Notes: generated from the sequence alone by a model not told the origin. A stretch of 64,000 nucleotides of DNA from Gammaproteobacteria bacterium (GCA_026707735.1 JAPOWH010000002.1:62001-126000); one strand, 5' to 3'; shown: positions 10,294-19,992, counted from the first letter of the stretch. Numbers and translations: made by a program.

Positions 10294-10451
10294 ACTTCCT
10301 CTCCCTCGATTTAGATGCTGTGCGATGTGCAGAATAAACCCACATTGGTGGGCTGCATACCAACACCGAAACTATACAACTTTGAGCCGTATGGTACTTG
10401 ACCCAACCCCAAGAGCGGTTCAACAACGTCAGATGAACAACGGTACTGGCC
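10294..10451. promoter_or_regulatory. Divergent promoter region between lyase and acyl-CoA synthetase genes
   Basis: This 158-base gap separates two divergently transcribed CoA-metabolism genes, so it must carry both promoters and possibly a shared operator. No unambiguous -10/-35 pair or inverted repeat could be assigned by eye. Confidence 0.4.
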
Positions 10452-12596
10452 ATGACTTTTGACACTCAACACGTACGCGCAGTAATCGAACGAGCAAAGT
10501 CGGAAGAACGAACAATGCTCACGCCTGATGAGGCTCTTGCCGTAGCAAATGCCTACCAAATACCGGTTCCGGCGCAGCAGATTGCAAATTCTGCTGAGGA
10601 AGCTGCATCCATCGTGGAATCCAGAGAGCGACCGCAGGTATTTAAGGTTATCTCCAACGACATCGTCCACAAGACGGATGCTGGAGCAGTGGTCACAGGA
10701 GTTGTCGGTGCGGATGCAGCGCGTGACGCCTATGACGGTGTTGTGTCGAACGCGAAGAGCAGCAATCCCGATGCAAGCATTGAAGGTGTGCTTGTTCAAG
10801 AACAAGCGGAAGCAGGGCTTGAGGTCATTGTGGGCGGCACGACGGATCCCGTGTTCGGAAAGCTGGTTGCCTTTGGGTTGGGCGGGATCATGGTGGAAGT
10901 GCTGCAGGACGTAACTTTCCGCTTGGCGCCAGCCACTACAGAGGATGCGCGTGAAATGCTGGATGAAATCTCTGGCAGCGAGATGCTGGACGGAGTTCGA
11001 GGCATGCCGGCGGTGGATAGAGGCGGCATTGCGCGTCTCACTGCTTCCGTCAGCCAGCTCATTGCTGATGTTCCGCAGATCAGTGAAATCGACCTCAATC
11101 CTGTAATCGCAACTGCAGATGGAGTTTGCGCCGTGGACGTGCGCATTCTGTTGGATTTTGAGGAACCAGTTCAACGTCCGCGGCCATCCCAAGAGGAAAT
11201 CCTGGCCGCCATGTCGAGAATCATGCGACCGTCGGCCGTTGCCGTGATCGGCGCTTCGGCGGAAGAAGGAAAGATCGGCAATTCCGTCATGAAGAATCTC
11301 ATTGACGGCGGCTACCAGGGACACTTGTATCCGGTCCATCCTCGTGCCGAGGAAATCCTTGGCAAGAAGTGCTACGCCTCAGTTCTCGACATTCCCACCG
11401 AGGTGGACATCGCGATCTTCTGCATCCCTGCGAGGTTTGTGGCTTCGGTGATCGCAGAATGCGGCGAGAAGAACATTGCAGGAGCAATTCTCATTCCATC
11501 GGGATTTGCGGAAATCGGGGAGCACGAATTGCAGAACGAAGTCGTCGAAGCGGCTCGCAAGCACAACGTTCGCCTTATGGGACCCAACATCTACGGGTTC
11601 TACTACACGCATCACGACCTTTGCGCGACATTCTGCACGCCCTATACGGAACGCGGTCCCGTAGCACTTTCGTCGCAGAGCGGCGGAGTGGGCATGGCCA
11701 TCATTGGATTCAGCCGCAGCGCGAAAATGGGCGTGTCGGCGATTGTTGGTCTGGGGAACAAAGCGGACATAGACGAAGACGATCTGCTGACATTCTTCGA
11801 AGAAGATCCCAATACGCAAGTTGTAGCAATGCATGTGGAGGATCTGAAGGACGGACGAGCGTTTGCCGAAGTTGCATCTCGAGTTTCGAAGAAAAAACCC
11901 GTCGTCGTCCTAAAAGCGGGTCGAACCCAACAAGGCGCGCGAGCAGCGAGCTCACACACTGGCGCATTAGCCGGGAACGATCGCGTTTACGATGCCGTGC
12001 TACGCCAAAGCGGTGTGATTCGCGTTCACTCACTGAACGACATGCTGGAGTACGCACGGGGTTTGGCTGTGCTACCAGACCCAAAGGGCGAGAACGTTTT
12101 GATTCTGACAGGAGCAGGTGGATCGGGTGTTCTCTTGTCCGATGCGTGCGTCGACCACGGTTTGAAGCTCATGGGTATGCCTGAGGATTTGGACGCGGCG
12201 TTTCGCGAGTTCATACCCCCATTTGGGGCGGCTGGAAACCCGGTTGATATCACAGGGGGAGAGCCGCCGAGCACGTATTCTGCAACTATCGATCTTGCAC
12301 TGCACGACGAACGAATTCATGCTCTAATTCTTGGATATTGGCACACCATCATTACTCCACCGATGGTCTTTGCCGAACTATTGGCTGATGCTGTTGAGAG
12401 GGCTCGAGAGGAGGGAATTGACAAGCCAGTTGCATGCTCTCTTGTTGGAGATGTTGAAGTTGAGGAGGCCTGTGAATTTCTAAACGACCATCAAGTACTT
12501 GCATACCCATATACAGCTGAGAAACCGGTTGCGGTGTTGGGAGCAAAGTACCAATGGTCTCATCAAGCCAGAATGCTCGACTCACCGATTGGTTGA
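10452..12596 (+). CDS. ADP-forming acyl-CoA synthetase (acetate-CoA ligase family)
   Basis: A 714-residue fusion of the two ADP-forming acyl-CoA synthetase subunits, in beta-alpha order. Residues 1-240 are the ATP-grasp half with the second phosphohistidine in VHKTDAGAV (H73) and GLGGIMVEV. Residues 252-400 are the CoA-binding Rossmann domain (VIGASAEEGKIGNSV). Residues 400-700 are the succinyl-CoA-synthetase-like flavodoxin domains with the catalytic histidine H502 in SSHTGALAG. Both phosphorelay histidines are present, so it should be active: acid + CoA + ATP to acyl-CoA + ADP + Pi, or the reverse. Its divergent neighbour suggests it activates, or makes ATP from, the acyl-CoA used or produced there. 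The acid is unknown. Confidence 0.85.
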   Translation: MTFDTQHVRAVIERAKSEERTMLTPDEALAVANAYQIPVPAQQIANSAEEAASIVESRERPQVFKVISNDIVHKTDAGAVVTGVVGADAARDAYDGVVSNAKSSNPDASIEGVLVQEQAEAGLEVIVGGTTDPVFGKLVAFGLGGIMVEVLQDVTFRLAPATTEDAREMLDEISGSEMLDGVRGMPAVDRGGIARLTASVSQLIADVPQISEIDLNPVIATADGVCAVDVRILLDFEEPVQRPRPSQEEILAAMSRIMRPSAVAVIGASAEEGKIGNSVMKNLIDGGYQGHLYPVHPRAEEILGKKCYASVLDIPTEVDIAIFCIPARFVASVIAECGEKNIAGAILIPSGFAEIGEHELQNEVVEAARKHNVRLMGPNIYGFYYTHHDLCATFCTPYTERGPVALSSQSGGVGMAIIGFSRSAKMGVSAIVGLGNKADIDEDDLLTFFEEDPNTQVVAMHVEDLKDGRAFAEVASRVSKKKPVVVLKAGRTQQGARAASSHTGALAGNDRVYDAVLRQSGVIRVHSLNDMLEYARGLAVLPDPKGENVLILTGAGGSGVLLSDACVDHGLKLMGMPEDLDAAFREFIPPFGAAGNPVDITGGEPPSTYSATIDLALHDERIHALILGYWHTIITPPMVFAELLADAVERAREEGIDKPVACSLVGDVEVEEACEFLNDHQVLAYPYTAEKPVAVLGAKYQWSHQARMLDSPIG

Positions 12597-13088
12597 GCTA
12601 TGGATTTCAATCGAACAGTACATGAGTGTGTTCGCATTCATTTAACAATAAACACAGACAATTTAATCGTTTGTTGTCATGTTGCGCAGCGCATCTTGAT
12701 CAAGTAGGCATTTGTAAGACGTATGCTTCGGTTCCCGCTCGCAATGATTTTTGGTAAGTCACGGAACTAATATTGCATAGTGGGGACAGTTATAGGTGAT
12801 CTTGAGAACAGGAACTTTCCAAGAAAATCTTCCTAGTAGCTGACTTCAGTTGTGTAGTCCTAACGCTTTGCAGTGACAAACCAAGCGCTTGTCCTCGGAC
12901 ACATTGATTTGCCCACTCTATCTTGAATGTGTCGAGTGCAATGACATTACACGGGCCCATGTCTAAATCGCGTCCTACTAATTCCCACCAAAATACAAAT
13001 GCAACTAACACCGTATCGTTCTGCTTTGTAGTCGTCGGTCAAATGGCTAACTCTTCACAATTAAGAGATTAGGGCATTTTCTGGATAA
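12597..13088. other. About 490 bases without a supported gene
   Basis: The gap lies between the ends of two convergent genes. Only short frames with no family resemblance are present, and no clear hairpin terminator was identified. Confidence 0.4.
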
Positions 13089-14993
13089 TCAGCTTCTCAG
13101 CTTTAGAGACCGGTTATCGCTTTCATATGCGGGACCAATCGTGTAGTTGTCCAACTCCAAGTCTGGATTCATCATAGAAGTAGTGTAAATTGCTTGGTAG
13201 GGAGCGTCTAACTCCGTTAAGCGTTCCACAAGGACCTGCTGGAATAGGTGACTACGTTCTACTTCCATTCCCTTGTCTTCGATGTTGTCGATCAGTACGA
13301 ATCGTGGATGGAAGAACTTCGCGTCGGACCCAGCGGCTAACAAAAGGCCAAGGATAGCCGCATTTTTAAGAATGACGTTACTGCTCTCCGCAAAGTTCAA
13401 AAGTCCATCAACAAAGATAGAGTCACTAGTGAAGTCAATTTGAACCCGTTTCGCTCCTACAAATTCCTCCTGTCGTTCTAGATCGGCACGGAGTATGGAG
13501 GCAGCGCAACTAGAAACACGTGAAAGTGCGTTCGATCGACGATTCATCGACTCATCCCGTAGTGTTTTCGCTTTCCCCTTTAGAGATTCGATCTTAGTCT
13601 CGTAAGCGACTTTTGACCCGACAAGTTCTGCTACTTTTGCTGCCAGACCAAGGCTCTTCTCCTGGAAATCAATCTCAGCGTCAATATAGCCGAGCCTGTT
13701 GATACGAGAAGCCAGGAAGGCCTCTCTCGGCGAATTCACTCCAGAGTACTTGATGTTGAACGTAGTCAACTGTTTCTCGTACTCACGTCGGAGTCTACGA
13801 AGCTCTCGCAGCATTTCTTGCCTTTCACTAGTTTTTTGTTCAATTAATTGCCTTGATTCACGAGTCTGTATGTCTAGATCAAGCCTTATCTGGTTGTATC
13901 GGGCTCCCTCTTTCTCAACATCAAATGGTGCCTTACATACGATACAATGCGACTTAGGCGTGTAAGCATTTAGCTCCTCCCCGCATGCAGGGCAGTGCGA
14001 GAATTCAATTGAGCCAATTGCATGAAAAGTCGCTTCTGCAAAACTTAACTTCTCCTTAAGCTCTCCAAGAAAGTCGACAAAGTCTCCTATTTCGCGAATT
14101 TCGAATTGCAGTAGTTTTTCTGAAGACTCCAGCTTTGCAACCGCACTTTGCTTAGTGATCAACTTCCCTTGTTCGTTCTTCCTCGCACCTAAGTATGCCT
14201 TAACCTTCCCCACTTCGACTAGTTCATCAACTTTACTAATTTCATCTCGAAGAACCGAGGCTTCACTGCTTAATTCCTCAATTTCAATATTTATTTCTTC
14301 TGGCATTTTGAGTTTTTCGCCGTAAGGCATTGCTTTATGCAATGTCCTAATTTGTAAATTGGTTTCGTTAAGACTTGCCTCTAATTCGCGAAGTTTCAAA
14401 TCGATGTCGTAGAGTTCATAGTCGCTAATCCCACAGATAAGGTCACCCACTGCTTCACGAATGCTCCGTGTGTCGAACTGCTCAAATCTGAACAAACGCG
14501 GTGCGGGAGTACGTTGATCCGAATAGCAGAGCCGAAGAATTTGATGCATGGTGATGTTTGCAGCACCTTCACTCTGTGCCTCTGGAATATTCGTTGAGCG
14601 GAACATAAGTTGCGAGAAACTCTCGTGATTGGCCTGTCTTCGGATTGGAAACCGTTCCCATCGTTCGGTAGAGCTCTCTAAAGCCTCTCCCATCGCGCCA
14701 AAATAGACCAATATTGGTTCTTGGTGCTTCGCAACTTTTCGTCTTAGTGTTAATCGTCCATGTGTTGTTTCAATTTCAGCTTGCACTTCATCGCAAAGAC
14801 CGGCTGCTTCTTTCCAATCTTCAAACTCTCCTCCTAGAATGAAGAAAATAAAATCCGCAATTGTCGATTTTCCAGATCCATTCTGACCACGAATGATGTT
14901 TATACCTGCATGGAAATTTTCCTCGTAGGCGATGTGAACACCTTGCAAAATGCGTAGGCAGTTGAGACGTAAGTACGCCCAAGTTTCTGTCAT
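13089..14993 (-). CDS. ABC-three-component system ATPase (Rad50/SMC-like)
   Basis: A 634-residue Rad50-type ATPase. Walker A is GQNGSGKST at 36-44. Long charged helices (about 195-320 and 355-520) form coiled coils flanking a zinc-ribbon hook with cysteines at about 334, 337, 350 and 353 (CPACGEE, CIVCK). A Walker-B-like strand (RFVLIDNIED) and a C-terminal lobe follow at about 560. Its start overlaps the end of the middle-component gene by 4 bases, giving translational coupling as third gene of an operon with the hydrolase at 15.5-16.7 kb. This is the layout of ABC-three-component conflict systems, in which the ATPase is thought to sense or process nucleic acid and license an effector. The antiphage role is inferred from family context. 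Confidence 0.75.
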   Translation of the reverse strand: MTETWAYLRLNCLRILQGVHIAYEENFHAGINIIRGQNGSGKSTIADFIFFILGGEFEDWKEAAGLCDEVQAEIETTHGRLTLRRKVAKHQEPILVYFGAMGEALESSTERWERFPIRRQANHESFSQLMFRSTNIPEAQSEGAANITMHQILRLCYSDQRTPAPRLFRFEQFDTRSIREAVGDLICGISDYELYDIDLKLRELEASLNETNLQIRTLHKAMPYGEKLKMPEEINIEIEELSSEASVLRDEISKVDELVEVGKVKAYLGARKNEQGKLITKQSAVAKLESSEKLLQFEIREIGDFVDFLGELKEKLSFAEATFHAIGSIEFSHCPACGEELNAYTPKSHCIVCKAPFDVEKEGARYNQIRLDLDIQTRESRQLIEQKTSERQEMLRELRRLRREYEKQLTTFNIKYSGVNSPREAFLASRINRLGYIDAEIDFQEKSLGLAAKVAELVGSKVAYETKIESLKGKAKTLRDESMNRRSNALSRVSSCAASILRADLERQEEFVGAKRVQIDFTSDSIFVDGLLNFAESSNVILKNAAILGLLLAAGSDAKFFHPRFVLIDNIEDKGMEVERSHLFQQVLVERLTELDAPYQAIYTTSMMNPDLELDNYTIGPAYESDNRSLKLRS

Positions 14994-15520
14994 ACGGGCC
15001 TCCTCAATCCGGTGTTTGAGCGAAGCCGATGTGGAGCTGTTTCCGAAGCAGTGGCGAAGTCTTCGGTAAGGAATGAAACTAGGTCTCTTTCACCAACTCC
15101 AGTCATTTCAGTCAATTTAGAAGCTAGAGTAATTTGGCCTACGTCTGTGAGACGTGCAACTCCTCGCTGCAATTCAGGAATGGAGATCAATCCCTTTCCT
15201 CCCATCGCGCGGAGGGCTTCTTTCTGAATTGGCTCCATTTTGCTGAAGAGCAATGCAGGAGCGGGGTAGGCAAGAAAGGTTGTTTGAGGTTGGGGAATAC
15301 GCAGGGCCAAGAACCGTTGTCGTGTCGCCCGACTCATCCTACTTCTGTGCAGTAGCGGCGGATTCGCAAAATAAAAGTCTGCTATATAGAGTCGTTCGAT
15401 ACCTGGCGGCTCGGGATATGCGAAGATTAGGGCACTAAATCGGCGAATGCAGTCATATACATCCAATTGCGGGTACCAAAGCCGGTCGTTCACACAGGTA
15501 CATCCCAACGAATGTAACAC
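14990..15520 (-). CDS. ABC-three-component system middle component
   Basis: A 176-residue small protein between an effector gene and a Rad50-like ATPase, matching middle components of ABC-three-component systems. The N-terminal half has a compact aromatic-rich region (RRFSALIFAYPEPPGIERLY) and the C-terminal half looks like a winged-helix segment (EALRAMGGKGLISIPELQRG), with a polar tail. Middle components are thought to bridge the ATPase and effector. The start at 15520 overlaps the end of the hydrolase gene by 31 bases and its stop overlaps the ATPase start by 4, so the three are tightly coupled. Assignment rests mainly on position and general pattern. Confidence 0.6.
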   Translation of the reverse strand: MLHSLGCTCVNDRLWYPQLDVYDCIRRFSALIFAYPEPPGIERLYIADFYFANPPLLHRSRMSRATRQRFLALRIPQPQTTFLAYPAPALLFSKMEPIQKEALRAMGGKGLISIPELQRGVARLTDVGQITLASKLTEMTGVGERDLVSFLTEDFATASETAPHRLRSNTGLRRPV

Positions 15521-16665
15521 TGCTCGGTTAGGAAATAAACAGCACTCAATATCGACTTTGCGTCGAATTTTGTATCTCCTATTTGCTTTCCAGCTAACGG
15601 GTCGATCACTAGATCTTGAAGCGCTTGTGCGATTGAACTGTACGATGCTGATTGACAGATTAATGGGTGATAAACGTGTGTAACGAACCTCGTTTCGACT
15701 TCTGACAAGAGGGCGTCATGACTGTTACGGGCGGAGCCAAAAAGGCCCGTCTTGCTGTATCGACGTGCAAAGCTGTTTTGTGCGTTGTTCGCGTAGCCGT
15801 ACTCGTGCTCGCGTCGCGCGTCGAGTAACTTCCGGTGCAAGTCGCGTCTATCATCCGAACTTTTTTCTAGATAGTATTCCGAAAATGCGGACCGACCCGA
15901 CTCCTCAATGCGAAGAACTAAGTTATCGATGTGACGCTTCACTCCCATGTAAACAATGTCGTTACGACTAGTCGGTTTGCAAATACTCATGTGATCTCTG
16001 TCAACTGCGGTCGGGCTTGATCCTGCTACTCCTGGATCAGCTGATTCTCGGGTCACCACTAGTATGTTTTTCGTCTTATTTTTTTCGTAGTAAGTTACTG
16101 TATTCAGATCCTCATGGTTGTTTGCGAATTTTCTATAGTGTTCATTTAGGTCCTCAAGGAGTCCAGTTTCATTTGCGAGCAGCGAGACAAGCTTTGAAGT
16201 ATTGGGAATCGCTTTGGCTAGCTTTGCCAGCCCCGACCCGAGATGCGGTGTTGCAATGAAAAACACCAATCTGACTGATCGCGCAATTCGTCTCCGGTCT
16301 TCGTCCTCCGATTCCGTAGACTTTCGCAATATCAATTTGACAAGGAGTCCGCCAAGGCTATGCGTAACGAAAACGATTGGCTTCTTGCCAATACCATGAT
16401 TTGCCAACTGCTCCAAAATATTCGCCGCTCGTTCAATCAAATCCATATCAATTCTTGAGGGCTTTTTGAAGACGAACGCGGGGTAACCTAGAGTGAAAAT
16501 GGATACTTTCTTCAAATCTGCGAGTAGCCACTTCGGCCAGAAATCTTCTGACTCGTCGTTGCTCCAAGTATTGATTGCTTCTCCCTCGAGCCCATGAACG
16601 AATATAACGTCGACAACTGACGACTCCTTGGCTGAGATCACATGCACCTGCGCTTCGCCAGTCAC
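15490..16665 (-). CDS. ABC-three-component effector: alpha/beta hydrolase with C-terminal partner domain
   Basis: A 391-residue protein in two parts. Residues 15-235 are an alpha/beta hydrolase of the DUF676/PGAP1-like lipase type: oxyanion segment VIFVHGLEG, nucleophile S103 in FVTHSLGGLLVK, IATPHLGSGL, a candidate acid D210 (ESADPG) and histidine H225 (DRDHMSICKP). Residues 270-391 resemble the C-terminal domain shared by ABC-three-component effectors, ending in a helical segment with CYIRWD. It is first of the three-gene operon. The likely toxic activity is ester or lipid hydrolysis on infection, by analogy with hydrolase effectors; the substrate is unknown. Confidence 0.7.
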   Translation of the reverse strand: MTGEAQVHVISAKESSVVDVIFVHGLEGEAINTWSNDESEDFWPKWLLADLKKVSIFTLGYPAFVFKKPSRIDMDLIERAANILEQLANHGIGKKPIVFVTHSLGGLLVKLILRKSTESEDEDRRRIARSVRLVFFIATPHLGSGLAKLAKAIPNTSKLVSLLANETGLLEDLNEHYRKFANNHEDLNTVTYYEKNKTKNILVVTRESADPGVAGSSPTAVDRDHMSICKPTSRNDIVYMGVKRHIDNLVLRIEESGRSAFSEYYLEKSSDDRRDLHRKLLDARREHEYGYANNAQNSFARRYSKTGLFGSARNSHDALLSEVETRFVTHVYHPLICQSASYSSIAQALQDLVIDPLAGKQIGDTKFDAKSILSAVYFLTEQCYIRWDVPV

Positions 16666-16675
16666 ACTCTCTCCT

Positions 16676-17285
16676 CTACCAAATCACACTCGGTTGTTCC
16701 AAACACCACGGCAAGAACCAGCTATTCTGTTGGGGTCTCGACTTCATATATGTTGAAACTAATATGGCAACCGTGGACACGCCATCTAATCGGGTCGTAG
16801 ACTCGTATGTAGCTCCGCGCGCGGGACAACTTCCTGACTTCTTGCATTGAATGCTAGTGCTCAATGAAATTATCTAACGCTAATTCCAATTAAGGAAATC
16901 TGCTTCACCCGACAACGTTTTGCTCGAAGCAGAGAAAGGTGGTAGCTTTGACCTCTTCGGCGATCAATTACGGTGTGCTTTTGCTTGATCATGAATGTTC
17001 CGTATGGCATTGTGGCTATCCCCGCAATCGAGACAACGAATCTGAGTAATGTTTCTCGAACATCCTTGCACGTTCCACGTCGAGCCAGCAGTGACGCCCT
17101 ATTGCGCTGCTGAGCGCTACGTCTAGTGCACTTCGTCATGGGTGGCCATTGTAGAGTGGTAAGTTTTCTTCACACGTTGTTTCGGGTTCGTCTGAGCCCA
17201 ACAACGTGCTCGACGCGGAAGTGAAATCCATTGGCGTAGCTTCCATATCGATTTTGGCAAGACTTTGGTACCGGTTTACATAGAA
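16676..17285. other. About 610 bases without a supported gene
   Basis: The region holds the promoter of the ABC-three-component operon and the start-distal flank of the restriction gene. A minus-strand frame at 16870-17139 is open for 89 codons, but its composition is unconvincing. An alternative frame reads QIRCLDCGDSHNAIRNIHDQ, which faintly recalls the zinc ribbon end of TnpB-like proteins, too weak to call. Confidence 0.35.
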
Positions 17286-18218
17286 TTAGATAGGATCAAG
17301 AATCTTGGGACTCTTAAAGACCTCTCTGCCATGCCAATGCAAGAATTGAGGACTAGGTAAGGGGAACCCTCGCCGAGGGAGTGCCCGTAGGGTCCTATTA
17401 TCGTATTGTCCCAAAGCACTGTCTACACCGACACCCCTGACGTCTGGGGAGACCTTCACCTTAAGTTCAGGAATTACTGTGAAGGCGCCTTTGTCGAAAA
17501 GCCGGTGATGAAGAGAACAGAGCGCTAGTCCATTTTCGACAATTGGGGGACCTTTGTACTCATGCCATTTTATATGTGCTGCATCAATAGCTAAGGGTTG
17601 GTCAAGAAATTGGGCTGAAAACTCACAAACTGCACATGTATTTCTGTATGCTAACAGTACACGTCTACGGAAGCTTGGATCGCGCCAACGACGTCTTGTC
17701 CATGTCCACTCATCATGATCTGTCGCTTCACTATAGTGAATCCCGTTCATTTGAGCGATTGTTGCTTCTAAGACTTCCTCTTGAACCACCGGAGGGAAGT
17801 GTTTGGCTACCAAGATTTCGGCAATTTGTAAAGCAAGCGTTCTGTTGTTTTGCAGAATGGCGTAGACAGGTTTGGTCAACCCTCCAGAAATTTCGTACTG
17901 CCTCAGGTCTGATACATACGCATCCTTACTTTTCGTTGTGCGTATTAGATTTGCGTTGTCAACTTCCCAAACTCCATCACTTTGAAGACGCCAAAATGGA
18001 TGGTGGGTGTTCTTGGGCCTTCCATGTGGTCCAAATCGGTCCAAGAGTAGAGTAAGCTCCTGATGCACCAATTGGTAGGTTGCCAAACGCCTCTGACCAT
18101 CCACACAACGACCAATTGCCCAAAGCACTAGCAAAGGTTTATGTGGTGCACGCTTTTCGCCAGACCTGCCAATGCGCATATTTGAAAACCGATGCAAAAT
18201 ATCGGTTTCTTCAATCAT
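17286..18218 (-). CDS. Phosphorothioate-dependent restriction endonuclease (SBD-HNH)
   Basis: A 310-residue protein of the predicted restriction endonuclease group COG3440. The N-terminal 140 residues match the sulphur-binding domain pattern of ScoMcrA-type enzymes: EKRAPHKPLLVLWAIGR, then FGPHGRP, then HHPFWRLQSDGVWEV. The C-terminal part is an HNH nuclease with C195-x2-C198, the AAH motif at 213-215, N229 in VENGLAL, C234 and histidines 237-238. All zinc and catalytic positions appear intact. Such enzymes cut DNA carrying phosphorothioate backbone modification. A broken dndDE remnant lies 1.8 kb away, consistent with a host that no longer makes the modification. Specificity is inferred from sequence resemblance. 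Confidence 0.75.
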   Translation of the reverse strand: MIEETDILHRFSNMRIGRSGEKRAPHKPLLVLWAIGRCVDGQRRLATYQLVHQELTLLLDRFGPHGRPKNTHHPFWRLQSDGVWEVDNANLIRTTKSKDAYVSDLRQYEISGGLTKPVYAILQNNRTLALQIAEILVAKHFPPVVQEEVLEATIAQMNGIHYSEATDHDEWTWTRRRWRDPSFRRRVLLAYRNTCAVCEFSAQFLDQPLAIDAAHIKWHEYKGPPIVENGLALCSLHHRLFDKGAFTVIPELKVKVSPDVRGVGVDSALGQYDNRTLRALPRRGFPLPSPQFLHWHGREVFKSPKILDPI

Positions 18219-18399
18219 TGTTTCTCAATTCATGCTCTAACAAATCGATTTTAGCAATCTTACAACTTGACTTGGCCAATTGACGACAAGACTCGGCGAC
18301 GTGTTGTCGAACCGGGCATTCCATAGAATTGATTGAACCGACAACAAATCTATTTCTTCCACGTGGGGAATTTTGGTGTCGTGTGACAGCAAGCTTTCC

Positions 18400-19136
18400 G
18401 CAACTTCGTGCAGTCGATGCGGGAAAGCAGGCGATGCCCGCACTGCTGAATGGACAAGGCCTATCGGAATGGACGAGACTACCGGGGCCCCGCCGCGCTT
18501 TCCTTGCCGACCACCCTCCTAGTACGGTTGCGGACGCACCTTCAACTGAACGACGTTCTCGCGCATGAGGAAGCCGGAGAGGTGGTCCGTCTTTCTGCAG
18601 GCCCTGGCGGCAGGAGATCGATCGCCGGTCAATTTGCACAGGCACGGAGACGTGGGAGTCTCCCAACGGACTCTTTGGCGCTGGCGCAATGTGGTGAACG
18701 AGGCTCTCGGTTTCGAGGAAGATCGCCGAAGCGTGGAGCGTCCCGGGACCACTTGCCCGTGCTGACGGCCATCGACCGCAGCGGAAACCGTCTGAAGCCA
18801 GTCATGGGGTACCGCGACGACATCAGGGAGGTTCTGCAGGATTGCATCGAGGAGGCTCGGTGCTGTGCGCCGACGGTCTTGTGACTTACCGGAATTTGTC
18901 TTGGGACGCGGAGGCCGCCGTCCGTGTCGTCGTGCTAGGCCATCGAAGGAAGAAGCTCCTGCCCATTGTCAATCAGTCTCTGAAGCGTCGGTTCAGCTTG
19001 GCCAGAGTGAACGCGCTGTACACCCACCTCAAGAGCTTTGTTAATGAACAGGCACGAGCGGTATTGACACGGTATCTGCAGGTATATCTGGGGTGGTCCA
19101 GGCCATTCGAAAGCCCCTGTTCAGCGAAAGCGTAGT
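18400..19136 (+). pseudogene. Degenerate IS1595-family transposase, copy A
   Basis: The protein is recoverable only by switching frames: YGCGRTFN, a stop, SRMRKPERWSVFLQALAAGD and VSQRTLWRWRNVVNEAL, then a gap, then VLCADGLVTYRNLSWDAE and SLARVNALYTHLKSFVNEQA. These align in order with the better-preserved copy at 28.4-29.5 kb. The first catalytic aspartate region is deleted and there are at least two stops and several frameshifts. A TAG precedes the YGCGRTFN segment at the same place as the stop in the other copy. Confidence 0.7.
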
Positions 19137-19351
19137 GCTGACTCTGCCCACACAAGACGAATTCAACACTTGACTACGATTGAGCCCAAGGGTAGTTACG
19201 TTAGCAGCGAGGATAGCGACAAACTAGTAGTATGTATCTTGGTATGTAATTCGACGTTGGAAATGCCTGCGGGAAAGACCGAGTGTAGTGCCCTTCGATG
19301 CGGATTCAGTTGTCAGGTTACTCATAGAATGACGTTTAAAGGAGGACGGCT

Positions 19352-19612
19352 TTGGTAGGACAGAACTTTCCAATATCGGAATATTACAGATCCAAAATTT
19401 TGGATGCCAAGACGTTGTCAAATCGTGGAGGTCGGTGGACTGCAATTTTGTTAATAGAGGATCCAAAAACTACTAGACCAATTGTTAGCCTATATAGATG
19501 GCAGAACACCGATAAAGGATGGAAGGTACGCAGTCGAATGCATATTCGGAATAAAACGGATGCAAAGCAGATGGTCGAATCAATAGAGAGATTTGCCCAT
19601 AGTCTGGACTGA
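19352..19612 (+). CDS. Small hypothetical protein
   Basis: An 86-residue protein with a TTG start supported by a near-perfect ribosome-binding site (AAAGGAGG, seven bases upstream). It has alternating charged and hydrophobic strands (WTAILLIEDPKTTRPIVSLY, then GWKVRSRMHIR) and a C-terminal helix (DAKQMVESIERFAHSL), suggesting a small alpha/beta domain. No family is recognised. It lies between IS debris and truncated metallo-hydrolase and dndD genes. Confidence 0.55.
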   Translation: MVGQNFPISEYYRSKILDAKTLSNRGGRWTAILLIEDPKTTRPIVSLYRWQNTDKGWKVRSRMHIRNKTDAKQMVESIERFAHSLD

Positions 19613-19638
19613 GAGGGGTTGAACCTTTGCTAATTCAG

Positions 19639-19992
19639 TCAATGCATTCCCCAGGCCAAAGAGGTGGGTTCAACAATCGAAGTAGAGGAAATCCCAAGTT
19701 CAGCTTCAACATAGTCAGCTAAAGCTTTCGCATTTCCGGCTCTAGTTCCGTCTGCGATCAAGCGCTTGGGTTGGATCGCCTTTATAAGTTCGATTGTACC
19801 TAGAAAGTCGGCGTGGTCTGTGAGTGCGACTCGAGTGACTCCGTTTGCTAGCACCATAACGGGTTCTTCCCGGGGTACCATAAACGCACTAAGAAAGATT
19901 CTGCTCTCTGGTGTTGTTGAATTTAGGTACGTCTTGTCTCTAGTCTCAATTAGAGAAATATAGCGTTCGCTGTGGATTATTTCTCTCGCTCA
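19639..19992 (-). pseudogene. C-terminal fragment of an MBL-fold (RMMBL-type) hydrolase
   Basis: The frame is open from 19992 down to the stop at 19639. It contains a segment like the final motif of metallo-beta-lactamase-fold nucleases: ALTDHADFLGTIELIKAIQP followed by KRLIADGTRAGNAKALADYV. Normal family members are several hundred residues long with an upstream HxHxDH core; here that core is missing and the frame ends where the dndD fragment begins on the other strand. The abrupt junction near 19.98-19.99 kb looks like a rearrangement endpoint. The assignment rests on the HAD motif and its context. Confidence 0.45.

Noticed and set aside
10311-11339. 342-codon minus-strand frame opposite the acyl-CoA synthetase
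   Set aside because: Entirely antisense to a gene with all catalytic motifs; composition rich in His, Cys and Arg as expected of a shadow.
16870-17139. 89-codon minus-strand frame, and an alternative frame reading QIRCLDCGDSHNAIRNIHDQ that recalls a TnpB zinc ribbon
   Set aside because: No start or flanking RuvC motifs, the matching stretch is about 20 residues and could be chance.
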